Assembly: GCA_005239165.1 (NCBI GenBank)
Contig: RAPG01000002.1
Coordinates: forward strand, 186,001-250,000
DNA: 64,000 nucleotides
Reading direction: 5' to 3'
Source: Allopusillimonas ginsengisoli
GTDB taxonomy: Bacteria > Pseudomonadota > Gammaproteobacteria > Burkholderiales > Burkholderiaceae_B
Part shown: positions 57,357-64,000 of the stretch, piece after piece
Numbering within the stretch: position 1 is the stretch's first letter
Layout: the number at the start of each line of letters is the position of its first letter
Made by a program: the position numbers and the translations under genes
Notes under the pieces: model-generated
Told to the model about the DNA's origin: nothing
Databases searched by the model: none
What the model saw: only the letters and a program-made list of their open reading frames with translations

Positions 57357-58346
57357 TCAGGCAGTTGCGCCGAATGCGCCAAGCAGAGATGCACGGTCAG
57401 TGTTTGTACCGGCAGCCAGCGCCAGCGCAAGCCTGATGCGCGCCTTTCTTGCGGAAAGCCCGCTGATACCCACTGCACCTGCAGTTTCGAGGTTGTGCAA
57501 TGAGCCGGAAAACTCGTAGGCCTGAAATACCGGGCCATGCAAGGTCGATGTGCAAATGAGAACAGGCACACCCTGTGCGACGGCACGCTCTATGGACGGC
57601 ATCCAGGCCGGCGGCACGTGCCCCCGCCCTACAGCGTCGATGACAATGCCTTTTGCGCCGCTCAAAATGGCTGCATCAAGCAGTACTGGTCGCGCATCAA
57701 GATAAACAGGAATAATGTCTACCGCTGGCACAGCGCCTGAGGGCGATATTACCGGCAGCCTGATCGGCTTCTGGTACACCGTGATTGCACCGTTATCGAT
57801 CAGACCCAGAAAACCATAACCAGGCGCATCAAACCCATTGAGCTGATAGCTGCTCACCTTTCTGACGAAGCAGGCACTGAAAATGGTTTCGTTAAACACC
57901 ACCATCACACCCAGACCACGCGCCTGTTCACTGGCTGCAGTAAGAATGGCGTTTTTTAGATTGACATAGGCGTCAGTGCCCATAGCGTGCGGGACGCGCT
58001 GCGAGCCGGTAACCACGATGGCGACATTGGCCGCATCCAGCGAGCTTTCAAGATAGTAAGCCGTGTCTTCGAGGGTGTCTGTGCCATGCGTAATGACAAT
58101 ACCGCAGGCCTGCCCTTCTGCGATGATGCCCAGACACGCTTCGCGCAGCGCGGCTACGTCGGCGAGTGTAATGGCGTTGCTGGGCTTCTGAAAAACCGAA
58201 CGTACCTCGACCTCAATATCTGCATGAAGCTCGATTTTGCTGACCAGTTCGGCACCCTGCAAGGCACCTGATACATTTCTGCCGCCTTCGGCCGGCGCAC
58301 TTGCAATAGTGCCACCCGTCGACAGTACAACAACTTTTTTACGCAT
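57357..58346 (-). CDS. Asparaginase
   Basis: 329 residues of the L-asparaginase family. VVVLSTGGTIASAPAEGG has the nucleophilic Thr and VITHGTDTLEDTAYYLE the second catalytic Thr-Asp pair; Lys in TGSQRVPHAMGTDAYVNL precedes. There is no signal peptide, so it should act in the cytoplasm on asparagine or glutamine. It is followed by the tartrate dehydrogenase gene, and an amidase remnant lies upstream. Confidence 0.92.
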   Translation of the reverse strand: MRKKVVVLSTGGTIASAPAEGGRNVSGALQGAELVSKIELHADIEVEVRSVFQKPSNAITLADVAALREACLGIIAEGQACGIVITHGTDTLEDTAYYLESSLDAANVAIVVTGSQRVPHAMGTDAYVNLKNAILTAASEQARGLGVMVVFNETIFSACFVRKVSSYQLNGFDAPGYGFLGLIDNGAITVYQKPIRLPVISPSGAVPAVDIIPVYLDARPVLLDAAILSGAKGIVIDAVGRGHVPPAWMPSIERAVAQGVPVLICTSTLHGPVFQAYEFSGSLHNLETAGAVGISGLSARKARIRLALALAAGTNTDRASLLGAFGATA

Positions 58347-58430
58347 TACTCAGTCCACCACGACGACACGTTCGTTTAACACCCGGCGACAGTCCATGTC
58401 GAATTCTATTCCGACAACGGGCGACACCTG

Positions 58431-58593
58431 CATTTTTTAACACAGCTCCATCATCCCACGACTTATAGGCATGCAGCGCAGGTTCCAGCCGTTCGTAATT
58501 AGCCATGCAGGACTGCACCAGCGACTCAGCAGTCAGTTCGCCAGAACGCAAACCGACGGAGATGTCTTTGAGTGATTTAAGTTTTGTCCCCAT
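58431..58593 (-). pseudogene. Amidase N-terminal remnant
   Basis: About 54 codons from ATG 58593 read LKSLKDISVGLRSGELTAES and LEPALHAYKSWDDG, the first helices of amidase signature enzymes. Similarity then ends abruptly; the frame runs on through unrelated residues to a stop at 58339, overlapping the asparaginase start. The conserved Gly/Ser-rich amidase core is missing, so this is a truncated gene. The gap 58347-58661 contains nothing else but the LysR promoter. Confidence 0.65.
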
Positions 58594-58688
58594 GGCTTTT
58601 CAAATAGCTCTCAGCGTTAATCTGATGTCCAGTCTAGGGGGAAAGCCAATACAATGCCAAGGTGTCTACGGAAAAACAGAATTTACTC

Positions 58689-59618
58689 ATGGTTAATAAT
58701 CAATTCTCGTTGCAGAACCTGCGCATACTGTGCGAGGTGGCCGACTACCAGAGTTTTGCAAAAACAGCACAAATGATGGGGGTGTCGCCCGCCTTCGTTA
58801 CCAAGCGTGTACAGCAGCTTGAAACCGACCTGGGCGCAAGGCTGTTTCATCGCACCACCAGACAGGTTTCACTTACTGAACAAGGTGAGCATGTGTACAG
58901 ACAGGCACAGCACATACTGCTCAGCGTAGACGGTCTGCAGAACCAAATTGACCTGATGAAGGGTGAACCGCGCGGGGTACTGCGGGTATCTACCAGTTTC
59001 GGATTTGGCCGCCGCGTTGTAGCGCAGAGCCTGGCGCAGTATTCAAGAAAGCACCCTGAAGTGCAGATAAAGCTAGAGGTGTTTGATCGTCTGGTTGACC
59101 TTGCCAGAGACAAATTCGATCTTGACGTGCGCATAGGCGACATCATCGACCCCAACTACATTGCCCGCAAACTGGCCAGCAACCACCGAATTCTGTGTGC
59201 TTCGCCCGAATACCTGAAACGACACGGCAAGCCTAGAAAAATCAGCGAACTCTCAGACCATAACTGCCTGGTCATTCGAGAACGCGATCATCCAGTAGGC
59301 ATCTGGAAACTAAGCACACGAAACAAAAGCATTAACGTGAAAGTCGGTGGAAGCCTCACCACCAACAATGGCGAAATCGCTGTCGCCTGGGCACTGGCAG
59401 GACATGGCATTATGCTCAGATCAATCTGGGACTCTCAAGAACACCTGCAGTCTGGCCAGTTGGTGCATATTCTTAAAGAGTACCGGCAAGAGGCCAACGT
59501 GTGGGCGGTGTACCCCGAGCGCCTGAGCGCATCGGCCAAGATCAAGTCTTGCGTAAGCCATCTTGAAGAGTATTTCCACAATTGGGGCAAAGAAGGCGGG
59601 CAGCGCCCTGCTTTTTGA
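58689..59618 (+). CDS. LysR family transcriptional regulator
   Basis: 309 residues. The helix-turn-helix (LCEVADYQSFAKTAQMMGVSPAFVTKRVQQLETDLGARLFHR) and the LysR effector domain (GVLRVSTSFGFGRRVVAQSL, ALAGHGIMLRSIWD) are complete. ATG 58689 is preferred: a GTG at 58662 lies only 7 bases after a TACAAT -10-like box at 58649-58654. It diverges from the asparaginase and tartrate dehydrogenase genes and probably controls them, like TtuA-type regulators. Confidence 0.9.
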   Translation: MVNNQFSLQNLRILCEVADYQSFAKTAQMMGVSPAFVTKRVQQLETDLGARLFHRTTRQVSLTEQGEHVYRQAQHILLSVDGLQNQIDLMKGEPRGVLRVSTSFGFGRRVVAQSLAQYSRKHPEVQIKLEVFDRLVDLARDKFDLDVRIGDIIDPNYIARKLASNHRILCASPEYLKRHGKPRKISELSDHNCLVIRERDHPVGIWKLSTRNKSINVKVGGSLTTNNGEIAVAWALAGHGIMLRSIWDSQEHLQSGQLVHILKEYRQEANVWAVYPERLSASAKIKSCVSHLEEYFHNWGKEGGQRPAF

Positions 59619-59679
59619 TGGCGCAGGTCAGGTATGCTGTCCAAACAACTAGAAATGCACGATAAAAACGGAGACACCT

Positions 59680-60534
59680 ATGGCGGCAACCTATCAAATC
59701 CGTGCGATGCGCCGCAATGAACTGAATTTTGCGGTGGCACTCGCCGCCAACGAAGGCTGGAATCCAGGTATTCACGATGCCAACGTCTTCTTTGCGACGG
59801 ACCCGGGCGGCTTTCTGGTTGGCCTGTTAGATGATGAGCCTATAGGCTGCATCTCTGCCGTGCGTTACGGGCCAGGCTTCGGGTTTCTTGGCTTTTATAT
59901 TGTGGCTCCCGGGTATCGCGGCCGGGGGTATGGCATGCAGTTGTGGAACAGTGCTCTCGAACAGTTTGGCACACGCAATATCGGGCTGGACGGTGTACAG
60001 GAACAGCAGGCCAATTATCGCAAGTCTGGGTTCAGTTTGGCCTATAGCAATATACGTTACGCATGGCAAAACCGTGTGCAACACGAGCCAGCCACAACGC
60101 CCAACATAGTCTCTGTAAAACATGTCGATGCAGACAGCATTGCACGCTACGATCGGCTTTGCTTTCCGGCATCACGCCCAACCTTTCTTGACGCCTGGCT
60201 CAACCAACCCGACTCGGTGGCGCTCGCATGGCTAGAAAACGGGGCGACACGCGGTTATGGCGTTATTCGTCCTTGCCGTGATGGCTGGAAGATTGGTCCA
60301 TTATTTGCAGACCAGCGCGGCATTGCAGAATCATTGTTGCTGGCGCTAAGCCACAAAACCGCAGTCGGAGAGCCTGTGTATCTGGATGTGCCTGATGTGA
60401 ACGCAGAGGGTATGCGCCTTGCCGCCGATCTCGGGATGCAAGAGGTGTTCGGCACAGCGCGTATGTATAACCATTACCTGCCCGATATCGCCACGGAACG
60501 GATATTCGGCGTGACGACCTTCGAGCTGGGTTAA
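59680..60534 (+). CDS. GNAT family N-acetyltransferase, two-domain type
   Basis: 284 residues. The N-terminal GNAT domain has FLGFYIVAPGYRGRGYGMQL, where the acetyl-CoA pyrophosphate loop is RGRGYG, and the second half is the Acetyltransf_18 type domain found in the same family. GGAG precedes ATG 59680. It ends 8 bp from the convergent phnP end. The substrate is unknown. A phosphonate-related role like that of PhnO is possible from the location but is speculation. Confidence 0.87.
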   Translation: MAATYQIRAMRRNELNFAVALAANEGWNPGIHDANVFFATDPGGFLVGLLDDEPIGCISAVRYGPGFGFLGFYIVAPGYRGRGYGMQLWNSALEQFGTRNIGLDGVQEQQANYRKSGFSLAYSNIRYAWQNRVQHEPATTPNIVSVKHVDADSIARYDRLCFPASRPTFLDAWLNQPDSVALAWLENGATRGYGVIRPCRDGWKIGPLFADQRGIAESLLLALSHKTAVGEPVYLDVPDVNAEGMRLAADLGMQEVFGTARMYNHYLPDIATERIFGVTTFELG

Positions 60535-60542
60535 TCGCAAAC

Positions 60543-61379
60543 TCAGCCAGCCACGCTGAATACATCCCCGTCATAGCCGACAGCGATGCGGGCCTCGTCG
60601 AGATTATTGTTGTCCATAAGGTAGGCATCCAGTTCGTGACTTATATGCGTGAGCACGGCGAAGCGTGGCTGCAGCATGTCTATCGTTTCGAGCGCACGCG
60701 GCAAGTCATTGTGGTTACGCGGCGCGTGCGTGGCCGGCGCATGGGTGCAATCCAGCACGAGCAGGTCAAGCGTCTCGCGCGCCAGAAACTCTGCCGTGTC
60801 TTGCGGTAGCCCGACCGTGTCAGTCAGATAGGCAATGCGGCGTCCTGACCGCTCGAGTACATAGCCAAAAGTGAGTCGGGAGTGCGACAGCCTCACCGGC
60901 GTAACGCGCAGGCTGCCCAGTGTGATCGTATTGAACGCTTCCAGCGTTCTGGAGAAATCCAGAATACCTGGATGCTTGTAAAGATCGGCCAGCCCTTCGG
61001 GGTCTGGAGGGCCCAATACCGAGATGCGCATACCTGTACCCCAGCGCAGGTGCAGCAGGCCCTGTGCATGGTCAGCGTGGTAATGCGTCAGCAGGATTCC
61101 GCTCAGGCTTGCTGGTGGGAAACGTTCTGTCAGATCTGTGAGGCCGGCATCGATGAGCCAACGCTCGGTGCCGCTTTCGATCAGGGCCGAACACGGCCCG
61201 CGCCGAAAGCGCGGCACATGCCTCGCGCGTGCGCAGGCCTGGCACGGGCAGTTGTAAACAGGCACCTGCGCGGCATTGCCTGTACCCATTAGCGTAAGCT
61301 TGATTCCCGCCTCGGCCTCAAGAGGCTGTTGCGCCAGCCCCTGATCGGCAAGGCCGACCGGACTGTGGATCATCGACAT
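60543..61379 (-). CDS. phnP: Phosphoribosyl 1,2-cyclic phosphate phosphodiesterase PhnP
   Basis: 278 residues of the metallo-beta-lactamase fold. LTHYHADHAQGLLHLRWG carries the metal-binding histidines, NCPCQACARARHVPRFRR is the zinc-knuckle region of PhnP, and LLVLDCTHAPATHAPRNHNDL is diagnostic. It opens the cyclic phosphate left by C-P lyase, giving ribose 1,5-bisphosphate. It carries a 25-residue N-terminal extension before the usual start; ATG 61379 is chosen over GTG 61400. Last gene of the phn transcript. Confidence 0.93.
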   Translation of the reverse strand: MSMIHSPVGLADQGLAQQPLEAEAGIKLTLMGTGNAAQVPVYNCPCQACARARHVPRFRRGPCSALIESGTERWLIDAGLTDLTERFPPASLSGILLTHYHADHAQGLLHLRWGTGMRISVLGPPDPEGLADLYKHPGILDFSRTLEAFNTITLGSLRVTPVRLSHSRLTFGYVLERSGRRIAYLTDTVGLPQDTAEFLARETLDLLVLDCTHAPATHAPRNHNDLPRALETIDMLQPRFAVLTHISHELDAYLMDNNNLDEARIAVGYDGDVFSVAG

Positions 61380-61431
61380 GTATGCATTCCCTGGCCGCAC
61401 AAATGCTGTACAGATTCATAGACGGATGATG

Positions 61432-62013
61432 TCACAAGTGTTTGTCTATCAGGGCGTCAACAGGCCGCTGCTGCAGCTGCGCATACAACGCTTGCACGGC
61501 ATCGCTGGGGCGCTCTGAGTTATCAATACGCACCAACCGGGCAAGACATCGCTCAGGTATTTCATCCATAGCGGCGTTACGCACAAGCCTGGCCTGTATT
61601 TGCGCTTCGGTTTCGCGGCCACGCCGGCGCAGCCGCTCTTGCAGTAACTGAGGCTTTACACAAACCAGCACCGGCATCAGGGTACGATACCGCTCCAGCG
61701 CTATGGGCAAGTACCCGCGAGATCCGTTGATGAGCACATCCTGGCCTGCAGCCAGCCGCTCATCAATGTGCCGCAAGATGCCATAGGCAAGGCCATGCGC
61801 CCGCCACGACATCGCCAGCAACCCCACTTGCTCCATCTGCAGAAATTCCGGCTCGGTGACCGCAAGCGCACCATCGTCGGCAGCTCCAGGGCCACGCGTC
61901 ACAATGCGTTGCGCCAGCAGCGCACGATTACCCATCATGCGCGATACGCCTTGCAGAATCGTATCTTTTCCCGCGCCCGAGGGCCCCATAAGATAAATAA
62001 GGCGGCCTGACAT
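61432..62013 (-). CDS. phnN: Ribose 1,5-bisphosphate phosphokinase PhnN
   Basis: 193 residues, guanylate-kinase-like P-loop kinase with LIYLMGPSGAGKDTILQG. It phosphorylates ribose 1,5-bisphosphate to PRPP, closing the phosphonate pathway. ATG 62013 overlaps the phnM stop as TGATG; the longer frame starts with TTG at 62016. Confidence 0.93.
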   Translation of the reverse strand: MSGRLIYLMGPSGAGKDTILQGVSRMMGNRALLAQRIVTRGPGAADDGALAVTEPEFLQMEQVGLLAMSWRAHGLAYGILRHIDERLAAGQDVLINGSRGYLPIALERYRTLMPVLVCVKPQLLQERLRRRGRETEAQIQARLVRNAAMDEIPERCLARLVRIDNSERPSDAVQALYAQLQQRPVDALIDKHL

Positions 62014-63158
62014 CAAAACACCCGCTCACCGCCGCGCCACACCTGTCCGACCACAAAGGACCTGCCATGGGCTCGGGCCCGGACAAGATCGGCGCGTAGC
62101 CCATGACGGATCTGACCACGATCATCCAGCCCCGCCGCACGCGCAGGTGCCAGGCTAATCGTGGCAATCGCCTTTGGCAGGTCGTAGCCAGCGTCGTCGT
62201 GTGCAAGCATGCCTGCCGCCTGAAGCAGGCTGGAGGGGTAATAATCGCTGGAGAGGATGTCAAGCACACCTTGCGCGGCCAGTGAGGCAGCAGACACATT
62301 GCCCGAATGCGAGCCGCCGCGCACGATATTTGGCGCGCCCATCAGTACTTTCAAGCCCAGTTGATGGCTGGCTCCCGCAGCCTCGACGGTGGTGGGAAAC
62401 TCGGCAATGCTCATGCCAAAATCAGCAGACTCGCGTGCGTGCTCAACCGTTGCATCATCGTGGCTCGCCACGGAAAGGTCGCGCTGGCGGCACACACTGA
62501 CAATCGAACGACGATAGCTGTCGCTGTATCGACGCGAATTCTGCTGGTGCTTGTCAATGAAGTCGTCCAGCTCCTTATCTGACAAGTGATACTTGCCCTG
62601 ATAATACTCGCGGTATTTTTCAAGCTTGACGAACTGACGCTGCCCGGGCGAGTGATCCATGACGGAAACCAACTGCACCAGCGGAGACGTGACCAGTTCA
62701 TTAAATACACCCAGCGTCTGCTCGTGGCTAAGCTCGCAGCGCAGGTGCAGGCGATGGTCTGCACGCATGTGGCCGTGCTTCCCGGCATGGCTGATCGCAC
62801 TCAGCATGATGGGCAGCTGCCGCATACGATTGCCGCGAGGGCTGACATCGCCGATGGACAGCGCATCAAATACCGTGGTTATACCTGCCGCGACAACCTG
62901 CGCATCATGGGCCAGAACGGCCGACTCCGACGGCCAGTCCACACCCGGGCGCGGATTCATATATTTTTCAAGATTATCGGTATGCAGCTCGACCAGGCCT
63001 GGCATCAGGTAATCACCATCCAGGTCTTGCGCAACAGGCAGGCTGCTAAGGTCAGAACTCACCTCGTGGATCACGCCTTTACGCACCACCACAGTACCTA
63101 AGAAAACTTCATCGGCAGTGACCACGCGGGTGTTTGTGAATATCTGTTCAGCAGGCAT
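62013..63158 (-). CDS. phnM: Alpha-D-ribose 1-methylphosphonate 5-triphosphate diphosphatase PhnM
   Basis: 381 residues, amidohydrolase fold. DGDYLMPGLVELHTDNLEKY is the PhnM signature at the metal site, with SVASHDDATVEH and SSDYYPSSLLQAA further on. It removes diphosphate from the triphosphate made by PhnGHIL. ATG 63158 follows AAGGAAACCATCA; it overlaps the end of phnL by 11 bp. The frame to 63224 lies within phnL. Confidence 0.95.
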   Translation of the reverse strand: MPAEQIFTNTRVVTADEVFLGTVVVRKGVIHEVSSDLSSLPVAQDLDGDYLMPGLVELHTDNLEKYMNPRPGVDWPSESAVLAHDAQVVAAGITTVFDALSIGDVSPRGNRMRQLPIMLSAISHAGKHGHMRADHRLHLRCELSHEQTLGVFNELVTSPLVQLVSVMDHSPGQRQFVKLEKYREYYQGKYHLSDKELDDFIDKHQQNSRRYSDSYRRSIVSVCRQRDLSVASHDDATVEHARESADFGMSIAEFPTTVEAAGASHQLGLKVLMGAPNIVRGGSHSGNVSAASLAAQGVLDILSSDYYPSSLLQAAGMLAHDDAGYDLPKAIATISLAPARAAGLDDRGQIRHGLRADLVRARAHGRSFVVGQVWRGGERVF

Positions 63159-63849
63159 TGATGGTTTCCTTAGGTGACATATCAAGATAGCGATCAGCGA
63201 TGGCCATCCGCGTGTGCTCATCATGCGAAATAGCGATCAGGGCGGCACCCTGACGCTTGGCCTCAGCGGCCAGTTCAAGTACAACCTGCCGGTTGGCGTC
63301 ATCCAGCGAGGCGGTAGGCTCGTCAAGCAGCAGTAAAGGCCAGGTCACCATAAAGCTGCGTGCGATATTGACGCGCTGTTGCTCCCCTCCTGAAAATGTA
63401 GAAGGCGATAGCTTCCAGAGGTGGTTGGGGATACTTAGCCGCTGCAGCAGAGATCTTGCCCTTTCACGGGCCAGTGCGGGTACCACGCCTTGCGCCAGGG
63501 CCGGCTCCATAACCACATCCAGGCAGGTAACTCTGGGAATCACGCGCAGAAACTGGCTGACATATCCCATTGTGCTGCGACGCACCGTCAGAGTCTGACG
63601 CGGCTCCGCCCCAACCAGTTCGATCATGTTTTCTTCATGCCGCACTTTGATGCTGCCCGAGGTGGGCAGGTAGTTGCCGTAAAGCGTGCGCAGCAAGGTA
63701 GACTTGCCTGAGCCCGAACGGCCATGCAGCAGCAGGCACTCGCCCGCCTCCACATCAAAATTAAGGCCGTGCAGTACGTCCAGTTCTGTTTGCTGCTGAT
63801 GCAGCGTAAACGTTTTGGCCAGGCCGCGAACCTGCATGACTATGCTCAT
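63148..63849 (-). CDS. phnL: Phosphonate C-P lyase system protein PhnL
   Basis: 233-residue ABC-type ATPase without membrane partner. Walker A GRSGSGKSTLLRTLYG, signature FSGGEQQRVNIARSF, Walker B LLLLDEPTASLDDANR. It is part of the C-P lyase core complex. ATG 63849 has GAGGTAAACACA upstream, overlapping the phnK stop region. Confidence 0.95.
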   Translation of the reverse strand: MSIVMQVRGLAKTFTLHQQQTELDVLHGLNFDVEAGECLLLHGRSGSGKSTLLRTLYGNYLPTSGSIKVRHEENMIELVGAEPRQTLTVRRSTMGYVSQFLRVIPRVTCLDVVMEPALAQGVVPALARERARSLLQRLSIPNHLWKLSPSTFSGGEQQRVNIARSFMVTWPLLLLDEPTASLDDANRQVVLELAAEAKRQGAALIAISHDEHTRMAIADRYLDMSPKETINAC

Positions 63850-63859
63850 TGTGTTTACC

Positions 63860-64000
63860 TCAAGGCTGTAAAACAGAAGACACCAGCAACTGGCTGTAGG
63901 CATGCTGAGGGTCATCCAGCACCTGGTCGGTCAGCCCGGCTTCGACAACACGCGACCGGCGCATGACCATTAGCCGATCGGCCAGCAGCCGCGCCACAGC
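63860..64000 (-). CDS. phnK: Phosphonate C-P lyase system protein PhnK (partial, C-terminus only)
   Basis: 46 codons from the right edge to the stop at 63860-63862. VARLLADRLMVMRRSRVVE, LTDQVLDDPQHAYSQLLVSS and VLQP are the end of PhnK, the ABC-like subunit bound to PhnGHIJ. The upstream part of the operon (phnGHIJ and transport) lies beyond the window. Confidence 0.92.
   Translation of the reverse strand, partial: AVARLLADRLMVMRRSRVVEAGLTDQVLDDPQHAYSQLLVSSVLQP

Overview
The window reads as chromosomal DNA of a betaproteobacterium of the family Alcaligenaceae (Bordetella, Achromobacter, Pusillimonas or Advenella relatives). This rests on gene order: gltBD beside a RAYT-like gene, then mla genes, an ABC-2 exporter, ibaG, murA, his genes, a HIT gene, tatABC, a DegS-like protease, a NIF3 gene, petABC and sspAB. 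It also rests on a TctC-type 'Bug' receptor and a second, C-terminally extended IF-1. I could not compare with databases, so the genus is inferred.

Layout. 0-7.4 kb: cell-surface sugar genes on the minus strand (start of wlbA, an EPS-type MarR regulator, an O-antigen ligase, rmlB, rmlDC), interrupted by plus-strand infA and pgi. 7.5-11.4 kb: a two-gene beta-oxidation operon (FadN-like bifunctional enzyme, then thiolase). 11.6-19.2 kb: a RAYT-derived protein without its catalytic residues, a 49-bp tandem repeat, and glutamate synthase gltBD. 19.2-34.1 kb: a long plus-strand block with phospholipid trafficking (mlaFEDAC), an ABC-2 exporter, ibaG, murA, nearly all of histidine biosynthesis (hisGDBHAFIE, no hisC), a HIT gene with an apparent one-base deletion, and tatABC. 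34.3-41.2 kb: a DegS-type protease, NIF3 protein, mscL, the cytochrome bc1 complex petABC (its Rieske protein is a likely Tat client), and sspAB.

41.2-50.1 kb is accessory catabolism: a 22-bp tandem repeat, an orphan Bug receptor, a PAAT-family ABC transporter divergent from a FadR-type GntR regulator, an altronate-dehydratase-family enzyme preceded by six perfect 8-bp repeats, and a convergent SDR plus FAH-family hydrolase. The last three fit a non-phosphorylative sugar-acid pathway that yields pyruvate. 50.4-56.2 kb follows tRNA-Thr(TGT): a HigBA-like toxin-antitoxin pair, then a FecI/FecR/TonB-receptor iron-uptake set with two Fur boxes, ending at an orphan antitoxin. Similar 33-bp hairpin sequences lie at both edges. 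56.2-59.6 kb: tartrate dehydrogenase family enzyme, asparaginase, an amidase remnant and a divergent LysR regulator. 59.7-64 kb: a two-domain GNAT enzyme and the distal C-P lyase genes phnK(partial)-L-M-N-P.

The most unusual material is small in scale: three non-coding tandem arrays with periods of 8, 22 and 49 bp, low-complexity in-frame insertions in RmlC and HisH, a catalytically dead RAYT next to gltB, the HIT frameshift, and two genes missing from otherwise standard operons (hisC, mlaB). I found no CRISPR array, complete insertion sequence or prophage.
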